NCBI GenBank assembly: GCA_902556205.1
Contig: CACDVH010000006.1
Coordinates: forward strand, 1-64,000
Length of the DNA stretch: 64,000 bases
Origin: an uncultured Gammaproteobacteria bacterium
GTDB lineage: Bacteria > Pseudomonadota > Gammaproteobacteria > PS1 > Pseudothioglobaceae
Direction: 5' to 3'
Part shown: piece after piece, positions 58,114-64,000 of the stretch
Numbering within the stretch: position 1 is the first letter of the stretch
Layout of the letters: each line of letters begins with the position of its first letter
Notes under the pieces: model-generated
The model's database searches: none
Told to the model about the DNA's origin: nothing
What the model saw: only the letters and a program-made list of their open reading frames with translations
Made by a program: the position numbers and the translations under genes

Positions 58114-59067
58114 CTAAACTCCAACTTTTCCATTAATTGCTTTATCAGTATTCACAATATTTTCTGCCATCTTTGCAGAGGCAGCATCAATCATTCTTCC
58201 GTTAAGTTGCGCAGCGCCCCTTCCCTCTTTAGCTGCTTCATCTAAGGCAATTAAAATTTGTTGGGCATGTGTGACTTCGGACTTAGGAGGCGTATAAACC
58301 TCATTAGCCAATTCAATCTGAGAAGGATGTATCGCCCACTTTCCTTCAAATCCAAGAGCTGCGCCTCTTTTTGCTGCATCAATATAAGACTCTGGATCAT
58401 TAAAGTCACCAAATGGCCCATCAATTGCTCTCAAACCGTAGGCTCTACAAGCGACTAACATTTGTGAGAGCCCTGCATGCCACTGATCACCAGGATAGTC
58501 AGGGTTTAGACCACCAATCACGGTTGTTCTTGCCCTGCAGCTCGCAGCATAATCAGCAACACCAAAGTGCATCGCTTCAAGCCTTTCTTCACGACCTTTT
58601 TTAGCAATATCCATAACGTTGGCCATTCCAAGAGTTGTCTCAATTAATACTTCGATTCCAATACGATTGCTTAAACCTTTTGCTGTCTCAATTTGATTGA
58701 GCATTGCTGATAGCATATAGATATCAGATGACGTTCCTGCTTTTGGAAGAAGTATTGTGTCAAGCTTCTCTCCAGCCTGCTCAACCACCTCAACGACATC
58801 TCGATACATGTAATGTGTATCAATACTATTAATTCGCACTGAAATAGTTTTTGCATGACCCTGCCAATCAAGGTCATTAATAGCTTCAATGACATTTTTA
58901 CGTGCTGGAACTTTATCATCTGGAGCAACTGCATCCTCCAAATCTAAAAAGACATAGTCCGCAGAACTTTTTAATGCCTTTTCAAACATTTTAGGATTTG
59001 ATCCTGGAACAGCTAATTCACTTCGCTGCAGCCTCTGTTTGACTGGTTCATAAATAATATGACTCAT
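58114..59067 (-). CDS. mcl: L-malyl-CoA lyase (CitE-like)
   Basis: 317 residues of the HpcH/HpaI-CitE family. RSELAVPGSNPKMFEKAL, DYVFLDLEDAVAPDDK with the metal Asp/Glu region, ISVRINSIDTHYMYRD, EVLIETTLGMANVMDIA, MHFGVADYAASCRAR and GFEGKWAIHPSQIELAN. It cleaves malyl-CoA to glyoxylate and acetyl-CoA, or runs in reverse. With the malate-CoA ligase it can split malate into C2 units for the serine or ethylmalonyl-type pathways. First gene of its operon. Confidence 0.9.
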   Translation of the reverse strand: MSHIIYEPVKQRLQRSELAVPGSNPKMFEKALKSSADYVFLDLEDAVAPDDKVPARKNVIEAINDLDWQGHAKTISVRINSIDTHYMYRDVVEVVEQAGEKLDTILLPKAGTSSDIYMLSAMLNQIETAKGLSNRIGIEVLIETTLGMANVMDIAKKGREERLEAMHFGVADYAASCRARTTVIGGLNPDYPGDQWHAGLSQMLVACRAYGLRAIDGPFGDFNDPESYIDAAKRGAALGFEGKWAIHPSQIELANEVYTPPKSEVTHAQQILIALDEAAKEGRGAAQLNGRMIDAASAKMAENIVNTDKAINGKVGV

Positions 59068-59108
59068 AAAACCCCTTTATTTAATCATTATGTAAACAAT
59101 ATAACAAC

Positions 59109-59166
59109 ATTATCAAAGAGTAGATTGAGTAATTATCAAAGGCGATTTAGGTCAAATCAACTGACC
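59109..59166 (-). promoter_or_regulatory. Repeats upstream of the mcl-mtkAB operon
   Basis: In minus-strand sense CTTTGATAAT occurs twice with a 23-bp period (59141-59132 and 59118-59109), about two helical turns apart. Just upstream is the inverted repeat GGTCA-N7-TGACC (59166-59150). The TTGATA within each repeat could be a -35 box. Candidate activator or LysR-type sites, unproven. Confidence 0.4.
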
Positions 59167-59196
59167 ATTTAATTACGTTTTAAATCTGGCTTAAGG

Positions 59197-59273
59197 TGGC
59201 GTCCCGTAGGAGATTTGAACTACCTGTTTCCAGAATGAAATCCTGGCGTCCTGGGCCACTAGACGAACGGGAC
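59197..59273 (-). tRNA. tRNA-Glu (UUC), variant with weak T-stem
   Basis: 77 nt including encoded CCA. Acceptor GTCCCGT/ACGGGAC is perfect, D-arm TCGTCTAG...AGGAC is E. coli-like, anticodon stem CCAGG/TCTGG encloses ATTTCAT with anticodon TTC. The T-stem GGTAG/CTCCT has a T-C mismatch and a G-T pair around a TTCAAAT loop. Still likely a functional Glu tRNA; second tRNA-Glu of the cluster. Confidence 0.85.
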
Positions 59274-59300
59274 AAAAGAAATTTTAGAGGACTTTGCTAT

Positions 59301-59332
59301 GATTAAGCAAGCTATATTTAACTTGCTTAATC
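59301..59332. repeat. 11-bp inverted repeat between the two tRNA-Glu genes
   Basis: GATTAAGCAAG (59301-59311) and CTTGCTTAATC (59322-59332) pair perfectly around 10 nt, followed on the plus strand by seven A. In the direction of tRNA transcription the T-run comes before the hairpin, so it is not a standard terminator; a processing signal of the tRNA precursor is possible. Confidence 0.6.
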
Positions 59333-59339
59333 AAAAAAA

Positions 59340-59414
59340 TGGCATCCGGTAGGGGAATCGAACCCCTCTTGCCAGGATGAAAACCTGGAGTCCTAACCGA
59401 TAGACGAACCGGAC
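59340..59414 (-). tRNA. tRNA-Glu (UUC)
   Basis: 75 nt including encoded CCA. Acceptor GTCCGGT/ACCGGAT with a G1-U72 wobble, anticodon stem CCAGG/CCTGG around TTTTCAT (anticodon TTC), T-arm AGGGG-TTCGATT-CCCCT fully paired. The D-arm differs from that of the other tRNA-Glu. Middle gene of Ala-Glu-Glu. Confidence 0.93.
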
Positions 59415-59430
59415 AAAATCATTATTGCTA

Positions 59431-59506
59431 TGGTGGAGCTAGGCGGGATCGAACCGCCGACCTCAACACTGCCAGTGTTGCGCTCTCCCAGCTGAGCTAT
59501 AGCCCC
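59431..59506 (-). tRNA. tRNA-Ala (GGC)
   Basis: 76 nt including encoded CCA. Acceptor GGGGCTA/TAGCTCC contains G3-U70, the alanine identity element. The anticodon stem CAACA/TGTTG encloses CTGGCAG with anticodon GGC. T-arm GGCGG-TTCGATC-CCGCC. First gene after the promoter. Confidence 0.96.
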
Positions 59507-59535
59507 AAAAAACTGGGTTGTTAGCAAAAACGTAA

Positions 59536-59563
59536 ATTATAATCTGTATATCATTTCAGTCAA
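59536..59563 (-). promoter_or_regulatory. Sigma-70 promoter of the tRNA cluster
   Basis: On the minus strand TTGACT (59563-59558), a 16-nt spacer and perfect TATAAT (59541-59536), 30 bp upstream of tRNA-Ala. A GC-rich stretch typical of stringent discriminators is not obvious. Confidence 0.75.
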
Positions 59564-59586
59564 GTCAAAATTGGTAAAATATAATT

Positions 59587-60309
59587 ATGGAAAAAATATA
59601 TAACAGCGATAATTACTCAATAGAAGTGCTTTATCATATTGGCGCTTATGAAAACTCAATTCATTTTATTTTTGATGAGTCAACTAAAACATGCGCAATT
59701 GTTGATCCTGCATGGGAGCCTGATTTATTTCTAAAAAAAATTAGTGATAAAGGCTACACTCTCACAGATATTTGGATTACGCATTGGCATGGGGATCATA
59801 CTAATGCTGTGGACGACATAGCAAATAAAACAGGAGCAAAAATAACTGCCGGTGTGAATGAAGTCCCTTATTTAAACATTGAGAATCCAGTTCATACGGT
59901 TACTGATGGAGACATCATTACACTCGGTAACATCGAAGTCAAAATTATTGAAACGCCAGGACATACTGCTGGAGGTGTTTGCTATCTACTGGATGAGCAC
60001 CTGATTGCAGGTGATACTTTGTTTGTCTATGGGGTAGGTATCTGCAGTCTTGCTGGCTCAAACCCAGTCACTCTATATCATTCTCTTAAGAAACTCATTG
60101 CTCAGGTCCCTGACCATATTCACTTGTTATGCGGGCATAACTATGGCTCTGAAATTTCAACTACAATTGCAGAGCAGAAAAGAGCCAACCCCTTCTTACT
60201 CATTGAAGATGAAGATACATTCGTTCGTTACAGAATGCATGTTCATGACTCTACTCGAACTTACCCAATGTCTCCTATGACCCTAGATGAGGTAAACGCT
60301 TTGTTATGA
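59587..60309 (+). CDS. MBL-fold metallo-hydrolase (glyoxalase II-like)
   Basis: 240 residues. Metal-binding THWHGDHTN near residue 63, ETPGHTAGGVCYLL with the next His near 128, AGDTLFVYGVGICSL with bridging Asp near 145 and LLCGHNYG near 180. These are the glyoxalase II/persulfide-dioxygenase-type ligands, but the family CGRCDL-like motif is GICSL here, so substrate is open (hydroxyacylglutathione or a related thioester). Overlaps nadD by 4 bp. Confidence 0.85.
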   Translation: MEKIYNSDNYSIEVLYHIGAYENSIHFIFDESTKTCAIVDPAWEPDLFLKKISDKGYTLTDIWITHWHGDHTNAVDDIANKTGAKITAGVNEVPYLNIENPVHTVTDGDIITLGNIEVKIIETPGHTAGGVCYLLDEHLIAGDTLFVYGVGICSLAGSNPVTLYHSLKKLIAQVPDHIHLLCGHNYGSEISTTIAEQKRANPFLLIEDEDTFVRYRMHVHDSTRTYPMSPMTLDEVNALL

Positions 60310-60908
60310 TAGGAATTTATGGCGGCTCCTTCGATCCCGTACATTTAGGACATCTCAATACTGCAAAATCAATTAAAAAAGAGCTTAATTTTGAGCGTTT
60401 ATTCCTTTTGCCATGCTTTGAGCCTGTTCATAAAAATTCACTTCACTATTCCTCCACCCAAAGGCTAGAGATGCTCGATCTTGCTATCAAAAAGTATCCC
60501 TCCCTTGAAATTGATACTAGAGAAATTGACCGAGGAGGAAACTCTTTTATGATTGATACTCTAGCTGAATTAATAAAAGAATTTAAGGGAAAGACAATTT
60601 GCCTCATCATTGGGATGGATAGTTTTATTAACTTTAAAACATGGAAAAAGTGGGATGAATTTGCTAGATTAATTCATTTAATTATCCTTCCAAGAAAGAC
60701 CAATCAACCCTTTCAAAAAAACCTTGATACTTTTGATTTAGCTCTTGATAAGAATGACTTGAGTAAGAAACCGAGTGGGCTTTTATATTTTTCTAATTCT
60801 CAGCTGATCGATATTTCGTCAACCAATATTAGAGGTAAAATTGCCTCCAACCAAAATCTTGAAGGCTTGATGCCCTCCTCCGTTATAAACTTTCTTCAAA
60901 AAATATGA
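60306..60908 (+). CDS. nadD: Nicotinate-nucleotide adenylyltransferase
   Basis: NaMN + ATP to deamido-NAD, 200 residues. IYGGSFDPVHLGHLNTAK holds the HxGH motif, GNSFMIDTL mid-protein and ISSTNIRGKI near the C-terminus. Overlaps rsfS by 4 bp. The nadD-rsfS-rlmH order is the classic bacterial arrangement. Confidence 0.97.
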   Translation: MIGIYGGSFDPVHLGHLNTAKSIKKELNFERLFLLPCFEPVHKNSLHYSSTQRLEMLDLAIKKYPSLEIDTREIDRGGNSFMIDTLAELIKEFKGKTICLIIGMDSFINFKTWKKWDEFARLIHLIILPRKTNQPFQKNLDTFDLALDKNDLSKKPSGLLYFSNSQLIDISSTNIRGKIASNQNLEGLMPSSVINFLQKI

Positions 60909-61240
60909 AACTTGCTGAACAGATAAAAGTTGTTGAAAACGTTATTGAGGAATTAAAAGGAGAAAACATCATCACACTCAACGTAATGCAACTGAGTGAT
61001 GACATGGAGGCCATTATCATTGCAACTGGACGATCTATTCAGCACGTCAGAGGAATTGCCAACAATGTAAGTATCGAAGCCAAGAGACTTAATATGCCTG
61101 TTTTAGGGACTGAGGGTGTTGAATTTAGTGAGTGGGTGCTAGTTGATCTTGGCGAAGTCATTGTTCATGTCATGACAGAAAAAACACGAGAATTCTATAA
61201 GTTAGAGAAGTTATGGTCCATCGAGGAAGATGAAGATTAA
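60905..61240 (+). CDS. rsfS: Ribosomal silencing factor RsfS
   Basis: 111 residues; binds uL14 and blocks subunit joining in starvation. DMEAIIIATGRSIQHVRGIA, LGTEGVEFSEWVLVDLGEV (family GxEgxxxxxWvLiDlgdv) and VHVMTEKTREFYKLEKLW. Overlaps rlmH by 11 bp. Confidence 0.96.
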   Translation: MKLAEQIKVVENVIEELKGENIITLNVMQLSDDMEAIIIATGRSIQHVRGIANNVSIEAKRLNMPVLGTEGVEFSEWVLVDLGEVIVHVMTEKTREFYKLEKLWSIEEDED

Positions 61241-61697
61241 TCTCATTGCTGTTGGAAAAAAAATGCCTGACTGGATAAATGAAGGCATTGAACATTACAA
61301 AAAACAATTTCCCAAAAACTACAACTTTGCCATCACCTCAATTGAATCTCAAAGCAGGAGATCAAAAAGTGAAGAACAAGCTAAAAGCCTTGAAGAAAAA
61401 TTAATTTTAGATGCCGCTTCAAACTCGACCCTATTAATTGCTTTTGATGAGCAGGGCAGACAACAAACCAGTGAAGAGCTATCAAAATCAATTGAAAAAT
61501 GGCAGCTTAACGCAGAGAATGTGGCTTTGATTATTGGAGGCGCAGATGGGCTGTCAAGTGACATAAAACAGAAATGTAATTTAATCTGGAGTCTCTCAAA
61601 CTTAACATTGACTCACTCGATGGCTCGATTGCTTTTGGTAGAGCAAATCTACAGGGGTTATAGCTTACTAAGTAATCACCCCTATCATAGAAGTTAG
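61230..61697 (+). CDS. rlmH: 23S rRNA (pseudouridine-1915-N3)-methyltransferase RlmH
   Basis: SPOUT methyltransferase, 155 residues. INLIAVGKKMPDWINEGIEHY, LIAFDEQGRQQTSEEL, IIGGADGLSSDIK with the SAM knot, and the invariant C-terminus LSNHPYHRS with the HPYH motif. Modifies the target made by RluD, also encoded in this window. Confidence 0.97.
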   Translation: MKINLIAVGKKMPDWINEGIEHYKKQFPKNYNFAITSIESQSRRSKSEEQAKSLEEKLILDAASNSTLLIAFDEQGRQQTSEELSKSIEKWQLNAENVALIIGGADGLSSDIKQKCNLIWSLSNLTLTHSMARLLLVEQIYRGYSLLSNHPYHRS

Positions 61698-61703
61698 GTA
61701 GCT

Positions 61704-62051
61704 TTAAAGAATTGAATTGACATTTTCAGGAGGCCTTCCGATTGCAATGCCCTTCTCTGTTCTAACGATAGGTCGCTCGATTAATATAGGGAACTCTAGC
61801 ATTGATTTTATAAGATAGTCTTCACTCAATGACTTATCAGAAAGCCCAAGCTCTTTAAACTTAGACTCTCCTCTTCGAAGCAGTTCTCTAGCGCTAATGT
61901 CCAAGTCTTTTAATATTGACTTGAGTTCTGACTCGCTTGGGGGATTAACAAGATAATTAACAACCTCAAAGTCTATATCGTTTTGTTCTAAAATAGCAAC
62001 AGTTGCTCTAGATTTAGAGCAGCGGGCATTGTGATAAATCTTAGTACTCAT
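61704..62051 (-). CDS. ArsC-family reductase (YfgD/ArsC glutaredoxin type)
   Basis: 115 residues. Active-site Cys11 in NARCSKSRAT, then LLRRGESKFKELGL and IERPIVRTEKGIAIGRPPE, with arginines in positions resembling the arsenate-binding Arg set. Member of the thioredoxin-like ArsC family; arsenate reduction is likely but not proven, and no arsR or arsB adjoins. Convergent with rlmH, 6 bp apart, and divergent from the TlpA-like gene. Confidence 0.88.
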   Translation of the reverse strand: MSTKIYHNARCSKSRATVAILEQNDIDFEVVNYLVNPPSESELKSILKDLDISARELLRRGESKFKELGLSDKSLSEDYLIKSMLEFPILIERPIVRTEKGIAIGRPPENVNSIL

Positions 62052-62062
62052 AGTAATTATTC

Positions 62063-62590
62063 ATGAAAAAATTTCTTATTATACTCCTCCTAATAACTCC
62101 TTTTCATGCAAGCCAAGCGCTGAGTTTTAGCGAAGTAGTTGACTCGGTCAAAGAACTCATGCCCTGGCATGAATCAGCCCCAAAACTGGCCTTTGAATTG
62201 ACCGATACTAATGGAAATATCTTTACAGAAAAAAACACGCGAGGTAAGTATTTGGTCGTTAATTTTTGGGCCTCTTGGTGCACACCCTGCCTAAAAGAGA
62301 TACCAGCATTTGTTGAGTTTTACAAGGAAAACTCAGGCCATGTAGAAATTCTTGGCTTGGACTTTGAACCTGTCAACCTTGAAGTGATTGATGAGTTTAT
62401 TGAACGTTTTTCGATTAACTATCCAATAGTTCTCTATACACACATCAATGACTCTGAATATACCAACTTTGGAGAAATTGTCGGCATGCCTACAACGCTT
62501 ATATATAGCCCTGAAGGGGAGCTACTTCAAACCTTTATGGGGGAAATCACAGTTGAAGATCTGAATAAATACATCTCACCAATTACCTAA
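62063..62590 (+). CDS. TlpA-like periplasmic thioredoxin
   Basis: 175 residues with a signal peptide (MKKFLIILLLITPFHASQA), then a redoxin domain with VVNFWASWCTPCLKEIPAF, the CxxC near residue 72, and cis-Pro in GMPTTLIYSP. Probably a thiol-disulfide reductant for cytochrome c or envelope proteins. No ccm genes adjoin. Divergent from the ArsC-like gene (11 bp); uvrD follows after 12 bp. Confidence 0.88.
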   Translation: MKKFLIILLLITPFHASQALSFSEVVDSVKELMPWHESAPKLAFELTDTNGNIFTEKNTRGKYLVVNFWASWCTPCLKEIPAFVEFYKENSGHVEILGLDFEPVNLEVIDEFIERFSINYPIVLYTHINDSEYTNFGEIVGMPTTLIYSPEGELLQTFMGEITVEDLNKYISPIT

Positions 62591-62602
62591 GATAACTTCA
62601 TT

Positions 62603-64000
62603 ATGATTTCACCACCAATTGCAAATGGACTGAATGAAAAACAGCATCAATCGGTTACTTTATCCGAAGACAGCAACGCTTTAATTCTTGCTGGTGCAGG
62701 AAGCGGAAAAACGCGAGTTCTGACGCATCGAATTCATTACCTAGTATCTGAAAAAAATCATCACTCTGATGATATTCTCGCTGTCACCTTTACAAATAAA
62801 GCTGCCAACGAAATGAAGGAAAGGCTGAGTGAACTTCTATATCAACCCATAGGTAGAATGTGGGTTGGCACCTTTCATTCACTCGCACATAGGCTTTTAC
62901 GAACACACGCAATTGATGCTAATCTCTCGCCCACCTTTCAAATTCTTGATGCACAGGATCAATATCGAATAATTAAGCGCCTTATGAAGGAGAATAGCAT
63001 AGACGAGAGCAAGTTCCCTATCAGAAAGGTTCAGTGGTTCATCAATCAACAAAAAGATGAAGGGATAGAGCCTCAAAGTATTAATGTGGGCTATAATTTT
63101 TTTGTCAAGCAAAGTGCTAAGGTTTTTGACCTCTATGAAAAACACTGCCAAGCGAATGACCTAGTTGATTTTGCTGGCCTTTTAGTGAAGAGCTATGAGC
63201 TACTGAAAAACAATCAAAACTTACTAGGGCATTATCAAAAAAAGTTTAAACACATTCTAGTCGATGAGTTCCAAGATACCAACCGCATACAATATCAATT
63301 TATAAAAATACTTCATAACGAGAATAATCATATCTTCTGTGTAGGTGATGATGACCAGTCGATCTATGGCTGGAGAGGAGCCAGAATTGAAAATATACAA
63401 AAAATAGAAAATGACTTTAAACCCATAGAGGTTATCAAGCTTGAACAAAACTATCGGTCTACGGGGAACATTTTAAGCGCCTCAAATGCGCTGATTGCTA
63501 ACAACCAAAATCGACTTGAAAAGTCTCTATGGACAGAGTCTGGTGATGGTGACTTAATCAATGTTTTTAATGCTAGGACTGAAACTGAAGAATCTCATTA
63601 TGTCGTCAGTGAAATTGAAAACCAGTTTAATCAGGGAAGGAACCTGAGTGAGTGCGCTATACTCTATAGATCTAATGCCCAGTCAAGGGTTTTTGAGGAA
63701 GCTCTAATCAGGAGAAATATCCACTACAGAATATATGGTGGGTTACGTTTTTTTGAGAGAGCTGAAATTAAAAATGCCATGGGTTACGTTCGCCTTACTG
63801 AAAATACTTCTGACAATATTGCTTTCGAGAGAATTGTGAACTTTCCAACACGCGGCATTGGGTTATCGACCATTGAAAAAATAAGGTCCCATTCAGTTGA
63901 AAACCATACCGATTTATTCCAATCTTCTTTAGCAATCAAAGACTCTCTTGCTTCGAGAGCATCTAACGCCCTCACAAACTTTATTCACTTAATCGAGTCA
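62603..64000 (+). CDS. uvrD: DNA helicase II UvrD, N-terminal part
   Basis: Superfamily 1A 3'-5' helicase of nucleotide excision and mismatch repair. The frame is open from ATG at 62603 to the window end, giving 466 residues of an expected 720 or so. Walker A ILAGAGSGKTRVLTHRI near residue 30, motif Ia AVTFTNKAANEMKERL, TFHSLAHRLLRTH, motif II LVDEFQDTNRIQ, motif III VGDDDQSIYGWRGAR, motif IV LEQNYRSTGNIL and ILYRSNAQSRVFEEAL. Close to E. coli UvrD throughout (QKDEG, YGGLRFFERAEIK), rather than Rep. The 3' end is cut off. Confidence 0.97.
   Translation, partial: MISPPIANGLNEKQHQSVTLSEDSNALILAGAGSGKTRVLTHRIHYLVSEKNHHSDDILAVTFTNKAANEMKERLSELLYQPIGRMWVGTFHSLAHRLLRTHAIDANLSPTFQILDAQDQYRIIKRLMKENSIDESKFPIRKVQWFINQQKDEGIEPQSINVGYNFFVKQSAKVFDLYEKHCQANDLVDFAGLLVKSYELLKNNQNLLGHYQKKFKHILVDEFQDTNRIQYQFIKILHNENNHIFCVGDDDQSIYGWRGARIENIQKIENDFKPIEVIKLEQNYRSTGNILSASNALIANNQNRLEKSLWTESGDGDLINVFNARTETEESHYVVSEIENQFNQGRNLSECAILYRSNAQSRVFEEALIRRNIHYRIYGGLRFFERAEIKNAMGYVRLTENTSDNIAFERIVNFPTRGIGLSTIEKIRSHSVENHTDLFQSSLAIKDSLASRASNALTNFIHLIES

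Noticed and set aside
59580-59585. TATAAT just before the MBL hydrolase gene as its -10 box
   Set aside because: It ends one base before the ATG, so transcription would start inside the coding sequence.

Overview
The window is a 64 kb, gene-dense, AT-rich chromosomal segment of a gammaproteobacterium. Gene order and protein character (ntrYX-trkAH, dnaK-dnaJ, gatCAB, nadD-rsfS-rlmH, RluB/RluD/RlmH, UvrD) fit a streamlined marine lineage. A membrane pyrophosphatase, NhaD, and malyl-CoA lyase with malate-CoA ligase suggest the SUP05/Thioglobus-Pseudothioglobus (GSO) group. That placement is inference: there is no 16S gene here. I see no phage, insertion sequence or CRISPR array.

Layout: 0-6.5 kb holds the end of a membrane pyrophosphatase, then a minus-strand ntrY-ntrX-trkA-trkH operon. 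6.5-15.6 kb (plus strand) holds rnd-rsmD-coaD, dnaK-dnaJ behind a sigma-32 promoter, eno, a CNNM/CorB-type protein and an SbmA/BacA-like transporter. 15.6-32.1 kb is almost all minus-strand housekeeping: psd, proS, selO, gatBAC, aroB, ileS, rluB, trpS, coaX, nhaD, ygfZ. 32.2-34 kb has a Ser/Thr-rich outer-membrane protein with a strong promoter and a hairpin-rich leader, then a PuuD-like membrane protein. 34.1-37.6 kb has a chalcone-isomerase-like protein, an acyl-ACP synthetase-like enzyme, mutM and a catalytically dead S24-like protein.

37.6-52.8 kb is the accessory heart. A long minus-strand run contains two TPR O-GlcNAc-transferase-like enzymes, a TPR sulfotransferase, rfbB, rfbA, a ColD/RfbH-type 3-dehydratase (His in place of the PLP lysine), a reductase and an RmlC-like epimerase. 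It continues into rluD and pgeF. A second TPR sulfotransferase is divergent. All four TPR proteins share a similar N-terminal TPR module despite two unrelated catalytic domains. I regard this as the best candidate for an undescribed system, perhaps coupled glycosylation and sulfation of a surface polymer or protein with a dTDP-dideoxysugar.

52.9-59.1 kb has a four-gene plus-strand operon (luciferase-like monooxygenase, GST, SnoaL-like, kynurenine-formamidase-like hydrolase) of unknown substrate. It converges on mcl-mtkA-mtkB, which interconvert malate, malyl-CoA, glyoxylate and acetyl-CoA. 59.2-59.5 kb is a tRNA cluster (Ala-GGC and two different Glu-UUC) behind a strong promoter. 59.6-64 kb holds an MBL hydrolase, nadD, rsfS, rlmH, an ArsC-like protein, a TlpA-like thioredoxin and the start of uvrD, cut by the window edge.

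Two genes need a non-standard reading. rsmD has no ATG/GTG/TTG near its start, and the 3-dehydratase gene is preceded by a six-codon upstream ORF carrying the good ribosome-binding site.
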